A DNA stretch of 10,206 bases from Mayfieldus sp038329895 (GTDB taxonomy: Bacteria; Actinomycetota; Thermoleophilia; Solirubrobacterales; 70-9). Position 1 is the first letter of the stretch. The number at the start of each line of letters is the position of its first letter. A program made the position numbers and the translations under genes. Shown in pieces: positions 1 to 7,773 of this stretch. Below the pieces are notes generated by a model. That model did not search any database. It saw only the letters and a program-made list of their open reading frames with translations, and was not told where the DNA came from. The stretch covers positions 1-10,206 of the forward strand of contig JBBQNM010000076.1 in NCBI GenBank assembly GCA_038329895.1. Reading direction: 5' to 3'.

Positions 1-780
1 CTGATCGTCGCCGTTCGTGAACGCCGAGATCTGCTTCGCGGCGTCCGACCAGTACTCGCCGACGTTCGGCTGCTGCTCCTTGAGCAGGTTCACCGCCGCG
101 TCGAACTGCTTCTGGTTCAGCTCGTAGGGGTTGTCGATCCCCAGGCTGGGGTCATGCGCCTTCAGGTACACGGCCGCGTCGGCGATGTAGATCGGGTCGT
201 CATAGGCGCTGATCTTGCCCTTGTACTTGGCGGCCTTCTTGGGATCGAGGATCACGTCCCACGAGGTCGGCGCCGGTGTGACGTTCTTGGTGTTCCAGAT
301 CAGCAGGTTCGCCCCGCGACCGTGCGGGATGCCGTAATGCACCCCGTCGAACGTGTTGTAGGGCTGGTCCTTGATGTCCGAAAACACGGTCTTGTAGTTC
401 GGCACCAGGTCCACGTTGACCGGATTGACGTCGCCGCCGTCGACCAAACGGGCGGTGGCGTTGCCCGACGCCGACACGCCGTCGTACTGGCCGGTGCGCA
501 TCAACTGCAGCATCTCGTCGGACGTGCCGGCCTCCTTGACGCTGACCTGGCAGCCGGTCTTCTTCTCGAATGCCGACTTCCACGGCTCAGCGACGTAACC
601 GGGCCAGGCGACGAGGCTCAGCTTGCCCTCGCCTTTGCCGACCTTCTGCAGCTCCTTGCTGCCGCCGTTGTTGTCGTTGCCGCCGCCACAGCCAGCCGCG
701 ATCAAGGCGATGAACGCGACCAGAGAGGCAACGATGGACCAGGCGACCCTCGCCGGATCGCGCGCTGATTTGCCACTCAT
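1..780 (-). CDS. Extracellular substrate-binding lipoprotein of a polyamine-type ABC transporter (PotD-like), 3' end cut off
   Basis: Reading the minus strand from the ATG at 780-778 gives 260 open residues that reach the window edge without a stop, so the C-terminal part is missing (E. coli PotD is about 350 aa). Residues 12-30 are a hydrophobic signal segment ending in a lipobox, A28-A29-G30-C31, so the protein should be lipid-anchored on the outer face of the membrane. The mature part starts with a Gly/Asn-rich linker, then a type-II periplasmic-binding fold with stretches such as LSLVAWPGYVAEPW and GIPHGRGANLLIWNT, typical of PotD/spermidine-putrescine binding proteins. The start overlaps the stop of the ATPase gene in ATGA and has a strong Shine-Dalgarno, so the two are probably translationally coupled. 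The transporter class is well supported; the polyamine substrate is inferred from family resemblance only. Confidence 0.85.
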   Translation of the reverse strand, partial: MSGKSARDPARVAWSIVASLVAFIALIAAGCGGGNDNNGGSKELQKVGKGEGKLSLVAWPGYVAEPWKSAFEKKTGCQVSVKEAGTSDEMLQLMRTGQYDGVSASGNATARLVDGGDVNPVNVDLVPNYKTVFSDIKDQPYNTFDGVHYGIPHGRGANLLIWNTKNVTPAPTSWDVILDPKKAAKYKGKISAYDDPIYIADAAVYLKAHDPSLGIDNPYELNQKQFDAAVNLLKEQQPNVGEYWSDAAKQISAFTNGDDQ

Positions 781-1907
781 GGGGATTCCTCCTCCCTCGT
801 TGTCTCCGCCGCGACGGCGACCGCATGCTCGGGCCGCCATCCGACCGTCACCTTCCGTCCGCGCTGCCCGAGCGCCTCCTGTGAGGAGGTCTCGAGGTTC
901 TGGCGGACGACCAAAAGCTCTCCACCTGAACCAAGATCGACCATATAGCGGGTGAAGCTGCCCGCGTAGGAGGCGTCCTGAATCTTGCCAGTCTCGGTTT
1001 GAAGGCCGCCCGAGTCCTCGCCGGGCTCGAGCAGGTGGATCTTCTCGGGCCTGATCGTGAATCGGCTGCCGTCGCGCTCGAGCAGGTTGGAGACTCCGAC
1101 GAAGCCGGCGACGAAAGGTGTCCGCGGCTGTTCGTAGACCTCGGCCGGCGTGCCGACCTGCTCGACCCTCCCGGCGTCGAAGACGGCGATGCGATTGCTC
1201 ATGGTCAGCGCCTCGTCCTGGTCGTGGGTGACGTAGACGAAGGTGATCGCGACCTCGCTTTGGATCGTCTTCAGCTCCACCTGCATCTGCTCGCGCAGCT
1301 TCAGGTCCAGCGCCCCGAGCGGCTCGTCGAGCAACAGCACGCGCGGGCGGTTGACGATCGCCCTCGCCAGCGCCACCCGCTGACGCTGGCCGCCCGACAG
1401 CTCCGACGGCTTGCGGGAGTCCATGCCGGCGAGGCGCACCATCTCCAGCGCCTCGCCGCGGCGGCGCGCCCGCTCGTCCTTGCTGACCCTCTTCACGCGC
1501 AGCCCGTACTCGACATTCTCGGCCACGCTCATATGCGGGAAAAGCGCGTAGTCCTGAAACACCGTGTTGACCTCGCGGTCATACGGCGCCTGGTCCTTGA
1601 CGTCGCGCCCGCCCAGCTCCACCACCCCGGCGTCCGGGATCTCGAAGCCGGCGATCATGCGGAGCGTCGTCGTCTTCCCCGAGCCGGAGGGGCCGAGCAG
1701 GGTGAAGAACTCGCCGCGGGCGATCTCCAAGTCGACCCCGTCGACCGCCAGTACGTCGCCGTAGCGCTTGGTCAGCCCGGAAAGACGGACGTCGGGAGCG
1801 TCCTCGCGACCTGGGGACATCGTCGGCTCAGGGCCGCCAGAGGTCCGCTCGCTTGCGGTGATCGATGCCGTGCTCTCTTGCAGTTCCACGAAGGCGCCAA
1901 GTTCCAA
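777..1907 (-). CDS. ABC transporter ATP-binding protein, PotA-like (polyamine/Fe/sugar CUT family)
   Basis: This is the cytoplasmic ATPase that powers uptake by the neighbouring binding-protein-dependent transporter. From the longest start (376 aa) all ABC motifs are intact: Walker A GPSGSGKT at 72-79, Q-loop FQDYALFPHM around Q118, signature LSGGQ at 170-174, Walker B VLLLDEP at 190-196, D-loop GALD and switch His228 (THDQDEAL). Residues from about 275 form a TOBE-like C-terminal domain (FTIRPEKIHLL, VTVGWRPEHAV), as in PotA and related importers. The start is uncertain. The longest frame begins with TTG at 1907. A GTG at 1889 and an ATG at 1820 (residue 30, MSPGREDAPDVRLSGL) are alternatives, none with a convincing Shine-Dalgarno. 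The ABC domain starts near residue 40, so the ATG at 1820 fits family length best. It overlaps the downstream lipoprotein gene by 4 bp, a sign of one operon. Confidence 0.92.
   Translation of the reverse strand: MELGAFVELQESTASITASERTSGGPEPTMSPGREDAPDVRLSGLTKRYGDVLAVDGVDLEIARGEFFTLLGPSGSGKTTTLRMIAGFEIPDAGVVELGGRDVKDQAPYDREVNTVFQDYALFPHMSVAENVEYGLRVKRVSKDERARRRGEALEMVRLAGMDSRKPSELSGGQRQRVALARAIVNRPRVLLLDEPLGALDLKLREQMQVELKTIQSEVAITFVYVTHDQDEALTMSNRIAVFDAGRVEQVGTPAEVYEQPRTPFVAGFVGVSNLLERDGSRFTIRPEKIHLLEPGEDSGGLQTETGKIQDASYAGSFTRYMVDLGSGGELLVVRQNLETSSQEALGQRGRKVTVGWRPEHAVAVAAETTREEESP
788..793 (-). promoter_or_regulatory. Ribosome-binding site of the substrate-binding protein gene
   Basis: On the minus strand AGGAGG lies 7 nt before the ATG at 780-778, inside the last codons of the ATPase gene. 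It is a near-perfect Shine-Dalgarno sequence and fixes the start of the lipoprotein despite the 4-bp gene overlap. Confidence 0.75.
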
Positions 1908-1965
1908 CTCGCCGAGACGCTATACGAGGCGGCGCTGGAAGTAATGCACAAAGTTGGCGGGGTCG

Positions 1966-1999
1966 GTTGGCCGCCCTGTAGAGGCGGTCGGGGCCCAAC
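1966..1999 (-). terminator. Weak hairpin downstream of the NlpC/P60 gene
   Basis: GTTGG-CCGCC (1966-1975) can pair with GGCGG (1983-1987) and CCAAC (1995-1999) with a bulge between the last two. It lies about 34 bp past the stop of the peptidase gene and before the ABC-transporter genes, where a terminator is expected. There is no U tract and the stem is imperfect, so this is tentative. The rest of 1908-2032 shows no gene. Confidence 0.22.
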
Positions 2000-2032
2000 T
2001 GCCTTCAGGGGCTGGTGAGGCCGAGCTTCGCG

Positions 2033-2671
2033 CTAGAGGCCCGGCGCGTGGCGGATGCCGTATCCCACGGGGGAGACCATGCGGGTGCTCCAACCCGGGC
2101 CGTTGCCCGGTACCTGCGACGTATCGAGGCGAAGCCCCGCGATGGTCGCGAACATGTGGCCACTGTTGTAGTAGACGGTGATCCAGCGACCCGCGCCGGT
2201 CACTCCCCAGCGGCGGAAGCTGCCCGAGGGGACCGGCGAGCTCAGAAGCCTTGCGCCATGCAGCGCCCAGCTCACGGTGCCCGAGCAGTCATAGGCCCTG
2301 TCCAGCGTCCATGGCAGGCGGTGGCCGCCGCCCAGGCGGTAGGGAAGGGCGACGATCTCGTTCGCCCAGCGGATTGCCCGCTTGACCACGGCCGGCGCGT
2401 CGGCCGGCGCGACCGCAAGGCCAGTGCTCAGCAGCTTCGCCTTACCGATCGGCCCGCAGCTGGAGGTTGAGCCCACCCCGCCGCCGCCGATCGTGCAGGC
2501 AGGATCCGGGGGTGGCGTGGTCGTGGTCGTGGTCGGGGGCGGGGGCGTCGGATCGCCCGGAGCCGCCACGCCGCCGTCCGCAAGGGCACCGGCCGGCCAG
2601 GCGATCAGCGCGACGCTGACCCCCACGGCCGCTAGCCCTGCCTTAAGCCCGTTGTCCTTGCACGCCAACAC
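2033..2671 (-). CDS. Secreted NlpC/P60-type peptidoglycan peptidase
   Basis: This 212-aa protein has an N-terminal signal peptide (hydrophobic 11-30, likely cleavage ALA31|D32), a low-complexity Pro/Thr linker at about 41-57, and a C-terminal catalytic domain. In that domain AYDCSGTVSWALHGARLL carries the presumed nucleophile Cys129. NSGHMFATIAGLRLDTS carries the presumed base His172, with Asp184 about 12 residues later where the third polar residue of NlpC/P60 enzymes usually sits. Such enzymes cleave peptide stems of peptidoglycan outside the membrane during growth or division; that role is inferred from the family. The start is GTG at 2671-2669, with AAGGAG 4 nt upstream. A TTG as second codon would have 7-nt spacing and is a possible alternative. 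The leader carries a c-di-AMP riboswitch, a known association for actinobacterial wall hydrolases, which supports the functional call. Confidence 0.87.
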   Translation of the reverse strand: MLACKDNGLKAGLAAVGVSVALIAWPAGALADGGVAAPGDPTPPPPTTTTTTPPPDPACTIGGGGVGSTSSCGPIGKAKLLSTGLAVAPADAPAVVKRAIRWANEIVALPYRLGGGHRLPWTLDRAYDCSGTVSWALHGARLLSSPVPSGSFRRWGVTGAGRWITVYYNSGHMFATIAGLRLDTSQVPGNGPGWSTRMVSPVGYGIRHAPGL

Positions 2672-2675
2672 GGTT

Positions 2676-2681
2676 CTCCTT
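2676..2681 (-). promoter_or_regulatory. Ribosome-binding site of the NlpC/P60 gene, abutting the riboswitch
   Basis: AAGGAG on the minus strand lies 4 nt before the GTG start and 5 nt after the last conserved riboswitch base. Its first three bases are part of CGAAG, which can pair with CTTCG at 2827-2823 just upstream of the aptamer. It may therefore be masked by an extended closing stem. Confidence 0.7.
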
Positions 2682-2684
2682 CGT

Positions 2685-2812
2685 CGGCCTACGGGGTTAG
2701 CTGTCGGGCTAGCGCGAAAGGAGCCTGCGCTCCCACATCACCAAAACACGTGGGTTCGCCCCTTGAGTGGTTCCCCCGTTCCGCTGCCCCATGGGGCAGC
2801 GGATTCGGCAGT
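2685..2812 (-). ncRNA. ydaO-yuaA (c-di-AMP) riboswitch
   Basis: The minus-strand leader of the peptidase gene contains, in order, the conserved blocks of this class: TGCCGAATCCG (from 2810), a hairpin, GGAACGGGGGAACCACT, GGGGCGAACCC, a GGGAGC/GCTCC hairpin, TTTCGCGCTAGCCCGACAG, then CAGCTAACCCCGTAGGC ending at 2687. The CCGACAGCTAACCCCGTAGGC block and the GGGGGAACCA block are close to the versions I know from actinobacterial rpf/NlpC-type leaders and Bacillus ydaO. Established knowledge: this class binds two molecules of cyclic di-AMP and usually lowers expression of wall-remodelling or osmolyte genes when c-di-AMP is high. Only 5 nt separate the last conserved base from the Shine-Dalgarno (2681-2676), so there is no room for a separate terminator. 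The boundaries are approximate. Confidence 0.93.
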
Positions 2813-2818
2813 TACCGG

Positions 2819-3256
2819 TTATCGAAGTCGCGGCACCTTACACATTTCCCTTGACGTTTGCGAAGACAAGCACACAATCAAGTGCCTATTCGCACCAACT
2901 CGGCGAATTCCTCCGCCCGGGCCGGCGTCTGGATTGATTCGGTCGCAGCCGGCGGGTCCCTGCCGGCCGGCCGGGTGCGCCTGAGCCCACTCGGCGATCC
3001 GCTTCGATTCGTTGATCGCCTCGCCGTCATCCGTGATCAGTACCGGCACCACAGGCTGGCCGGTCAGCTCCTTGACCCCGCGGCGACCCTCGGTCATCCA
3101 CTTGATCGGCCCGATCCCGAGCCCATGCACCCTGATCACCTCGGGCTCGTAGCCCGCGTCGCGCAGAGCCTTGTGGGCTGTGTGGCAGGGATGCCCTCCG
3201 GGGCGGATTGTCTGGAAGGTCCCCCAGCAGACGTAGAGCTTCACGACGACGAGCAT
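2819..3256 (-). CDS. Glutaredoxin/GST N-terminal-domain-like small protein with an unusual C-terminal tail
   Basis: Residues 5-95 of this 145-aa frame look like a thioredoxin-fold domain of the glutaredoxin/GST-N group. There is an initial strand KLYVC (Cys10), HPC24HTAHKALRDAGY on the first helix, TGQPVVPVL with the cis-proline Pro71 typical of the fold, then DDGEAINESKRIAEWAQAHP, the usual glutathione-contact Glu-Ser and closing helix. The classic CxxC is absent: Cys10 and Cys24 are far apart, so redox chemistry is uncertain. Residues 96-145 do not look like the family, are compositionally different, and end (TAA at 2821-2819) just before the riboswitch downstream, overlapping its putative promoter. 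ATG at 3256 is taken as the start; GTG at 3244 (residue 5) is equally possible, as neither has a strong Shine-Dalgarno. It is divergent from the SDR gene across about 65 bp. Confidence 0.72.
   Translation of the reverse strand: MLVVVKLYVCWGTFQTIRPGGHPCHTAHKALRDAGYEPEVIRVHGLGIGPIKWMTEGRRGVKELTGQPVVPVLITDDGEAINESKRIAEWAQAHPAGRQGPAGCDRINPDAGPGGGIRRVGANRHLIVCLSSQTSREMCKVPRLR
2835..2864 (-). promoter_or_regulatory. Candidate promoter for the riboswitch-peptidase transcript
   Basis: On the minus strand TTCGCA (2864-2859, 4/6 match to TTGACA) and TAAGGT (2840-2835, fits TANNNT) are 18 bp apart. This predicts a transcript start near 2828, about 16 nt before the aptamer. It lies inside the 3' end of the preceding gene. 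The match is weak; placement is the main argument. Confidence 0.3.
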
Positions 3257-3321
3257 ATCCCGGCATGAGCTTGAGCGCCGCCGCAGGCTGGCGAAGGTCG
3301 CCCGGTGGTAGGTTGGAATCG

Positions 3322-4122
3322 ATGCAGCTCACGGGGGCCACAGCTCTTCTCACCGGCGCGACCGGCGGCCTCGGGCGCGCGATCGCCGAGGCGCTGGCCG
3401 ACCGAGGCGTCTCCCTGGTGCTCAGCGGCCGCAACGCCGAGGCGCTCGAGCAGCTCGCCGCCGAGCTCCCGGGCAGCGGTCACCTCACGATCCCTGCGGA
3501 CCTCGCCCAGCCCGGCGCAGCGTCGAAGCTGGTCGCAGACGCCGGGCAGGTCGACGTCCTGGTCGCCAACGCGGGGCTGCCGGGAACCGGCCTGCTCACC
3601 GACTTCTCCGAGGAGGAGGTCGAGCGCGCGCTGCGGGTCAACCTCGAGTCGCCGGTCCTCATGGCGCGTGCGCTGATGGAGCCGATGACCCAGCGCGGAC
3701 AGGGGCACATGGTCTTCATCGCCTCCCTCGCGGGCAAGGCGGCAAGCCCGCGCGGCTCGCTCTACAACGCGACCAAGTTCGGCCTGCGGGGCTTTGCGCT
3801 GGGACTGCGCACCGACCTGGCCTCGCAGGGAATCGGCGTTTCCGTGGTCGCCCCCGGATTCGTGCGCGAGGCGGGGATGTTCGCCGACTCCGGCGCCAAG
3901 CCGCCGCCGGGCCTGGGTACCACGACGCCCGAGCGCGTAGCCGCAGCAGTGGTACGGGCAATCGAAAAGAACAAGATGGAGATTGCCGTGGCGCCGATCC
4001 AGCAGCGGATGGCGGCGCATCTGGCCCTGGCGACGCCGGGCATCTCGTCGCGCGCGCAGAGCGGGGGCATGGCCAGGCGTACCGCCGAGGACCTCGCGGC
4101 CCGTCAGTCCGACAAACGGTGA
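3322..4122 (+). CDS. Short-chain dehydrogenase/reductase (classical SDR)
   Basis: This 266-aa protein is a cytoplasmic NAD(P)(H)-dependent oxidoreductase of classical SDR length. The Rossmann cofactor motif TGATGGLG lies at 11-18, SGRN at 35-38, and the NAG motif at 83-85. The catalytic tetrad is complete: Asn107 (RVNLES), Ser135 (FIASLAG), Tyr148 and Lys152 (YNATK). APGFVREAG (178-186) is the usual loop after strand 6. The frame is open further upstream (to 3208), but the ATG at 3322 begins exactly at the fold (MQLTGATALLTGATGG) and has GGTAGG nearby. TAGGTT at 3309-3314 could instead be a -10 element of a near-leaderless transcript. The substrate cannot be told. Its stop is 10 bp before acnA, suggesting co-transcription. 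Confidence 0.92.
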   Translation: MQLTGATALLTGATGGLGRAIAEALADRGVSLVLSGRNAEALEQLAAELPGSGHLTIPADLAQPGAASKLVADAGQVDVLVANAGLPGTGLLTDFSEEEVERALRVNLESPVLMARALMEPMTQRGQGHMVFIASLAGKAASPRGSLYNATKFGLRGFALGLRTDLASQGIGVSVVAPGFVREAGMFADSGAKPPPGLGTTTPERVAAAVVRAIEKNKMEIAVAPIQQRMAAHLALATPGISSRAQSGGMARRTAEDLAARQSDKR

Positions 4123-4132
4123 GCGCGTCGAT

Positions 4133-6943
<2,811 letters not shown>

Positions 6944-6971
6944 GAACCTGGAAAAAAGCATCGGCGCGGCG

Positions 6972-7003
6972 GGGTCGCGGGAGGCAGGGGGTCCGCGCGA
7001 CCC
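6972..7003 (+). terminator. GC-rich hairpin after acnA, possible U-less terminator
   Basis: GGGTCGCG (6972-6979) and CGCGACCC (6996-7003) form a perfect 8-bp stem, with three further possible pairs (GGA/TCC) inside the loop. It begins 28 bp past the acnA stop. No T-run follows, so it would be the U-less kind often proposed for actinobacteria. Position supports termination; sequence alone does not prove it. Confidence 0.42.
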
Positions 7004-7015
7004 GCACCACGCCAG

Positions 7016-7047
7016 CGCGTCGGTAGCCAGGGAGGGATGCCGACGCG
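7016..7047. repeat. Inverted repeat in the convergent acnA/DUF3817 gap
   Basis: CGCGTCGG (7016-7023) and CCGACGCG (7040-7047) are perfect inverted copies around a 16-nt purine-rich spacer. The dyad can fold on either strand, so it could end transcription from both genes or bind a protein. Confidence 0.5.
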
Positions 7048-7053
7048 TTCCGT

Positions 7054-7077
7054 CCCCGGAGGCAGAACCTCCAGGGG
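7054..7077. repeat. Second inverted repeat in the convergent gap
   Basis: CCCC-GGAGG (7054-7062) pairs with CCTCC-a-GGGG (7068-7077) around the 5-nt loop cagaa, with a single bulged A. It is a strong 9-bp hairpin, about 50 bp past the DUF3817 stop on the minus strand. No T-run is seen on either strand; a role in bidirectional termination is inferred. Confidence 0.45.
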
Positions 7078-7126
7078 CGAGCCTTACTCCCTCAGATACC
7101 GAATTCTATAGGGGCGAGAGGGGCCG

Positions 7127-7486
7127 TCAACCCCGCATTTGGGCGTCGACGATCGCTTCCTCGCGCGGTGCGACCCCCCAACCCTTGCGCTCGATCAGCT
7201 CGATCGCGATCACGCTGCCGAGCGGGCCGACCGGCGTCAGCGTGGCGGCGAGAAGCGTGTACGGCGCCTGGTGGCGCAGGCAGGTGAACCAGATCAGCAG
7301 GCAGAGCAGGACGTAGCCGATCCCGTGCACGAGGCCGAAGATGAACGTCTCGGTCTCAAACCCGGGCAAAAGCCAGAAGGCGATCAGCGCCGAGAAGATC
7401 GCCAGCTCGACCCAGGAGGCCCGCTTTACCCACTCAAAGAGCGGGCCGGGGACCGGCCTTCGCAGCGCGTCGGAGCTTCGTCGCAT
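7127..7486 (-). CDS. DUF3817-like small integral membrane protein
   Basis: From the ATG at 7486 this is a 119-aa protein with three predicted membrane segments: around WVELAIFSALIAFWLLPGF, TFIFGLVHGIGYVLLCLLIWF, and the stretch up to PVGPLGSVIAIELIERK. The G-x-x-HG-x-x-Y pattern in the second segment and the overall layout resemble DUF3817, a family of actinobacterial membrane proteins of unknown function. The frame stays open to an ATG at 7627, and another ATG lies at 7498. The extra N-terminal residues from 7627 are polar, Cys/Asp-rich and unlike the family, and none of the starts has a good Shine-Dalgarno. A GATAAT at 7502-7497 would place a transcript start within a few bases of 7486, which favours a near-leaderless start there. 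It lies between acnA and the 2-oxoglutarate dehydrogenase gene; no function is claimed. Confidence 0.75.
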   Translation of the reverse strand: MRRSSDALRRPVPGPLFEWVKRASWVELAIFSALIAFWLLPGFETETFIFGLVHGIGYVLLCLLIWFTCLRHQAPYTLLAATLTPVGPLGSVIAIELIERKGWGVAPREEAIVDAQMRG

Positions 7487-7496
7487 AGGCGCCACC

Positions 7497-7530
7497 ATTA
7501 TCAGGGGCGCTTGGCGCCCACACGCGCGTG
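7497..7530 (-). promoter_or_regulatory. Candidate promoter/operator of the DUF3817-like gene
   Basis: GATAAT (7502-7497, 5/6 match to TATAAT) sits just downstream of two dyads: GGGCGC-3 nt-GCGCCC (7505-7519) and the 10-bp palindrome CACGCGCGTG (7521-7530). The dyads occupy the spacer and -35 position, where no TTGACA-like box is seen. This arrangement suits a regulator-controlled promoter, but it is inferred from layout only. Confidence 0.33.
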
Positions 7531-7750
7531 GATCGTGGGACGACTCATCTCGGTCCAGGCCGCAAGCGGGCATCTTGTCCAGCGGTCCATAGGCGTCGGC
7601 GCCCGAACAGCCGACCATTGGGTCCATGAAGCCGATGACAATTCATGTAGGGCAGGCAGGACCGGCGCCGAGAAGGCCCCGGTTGGTTGCGGTGATCGTG
7701 CCGCGGCCGAGGGACCCTCGACCGAGCGCCCCGAGACCGCGCTGATACTT

Positions 7751-7765
7751 GCGGCGCAACGCCGC
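7751..7765 (-). terminator. Hairpin just after the 2-oxoglutarate dehydrogenase gene
   Basis: A perfect 6-bp stem, GCGGCG-3 nt-CGCCGC, lies 8 bp past the stop of the E1 gene on the minus strand. A second self-complementary stretch follows at 7705-7723 (GGCCGAGGG/CCCTCGACC, one G-T pair). Neither is followed by a U tract. Together they may end the transcript before the DUF3817-like gene. The rest of 7628-7773 shows no convincing gene. Confidence 0.3.
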
Positions 7766-7773
7766 GGCCAACA

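Noticed and set aside
999..2018. Long plus-strand open frame (339 codons) opposite the ABC ATPase gene
   Set aside because: It is antisense to a gene with complete ABC motifs. Its His/Leu/Asp/Arg-rich composition is typical of reading the complement of GC-rich coding DNA, and it shows no recognisable domain.
2508..2550. GTGGTC-type tandem repeat
   Set aside because: It is the complement of alternating Thr codons (ACC/ACG) in the peptidase Pro/Thr linker; codon-level low complexity explains it.
2781..2802. Strong hairpin as an intrinsic terminator
   Set aside because: There is no U tract and it sits between two conserved riboswitch blocks, so it is an aptamer stem.
2382..2984. Plus-strand open frame across the peptidase start and riboswitch
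   Set aside because: It lies antisense to a signal peptide, a linker and a riboswitch with clear conserved blocks; its poly-Val/Gly stretch is the complement of the Thr/Pro linker.
3208..3321. Upstream extension of the SDR gene to the ATG at 3208
   Set aside because: The extra 38 residues are Arg/Ser-rich, overlap the divergent glutaredoxin-like gene, and precede the normal SDR N-terminus at 3322.
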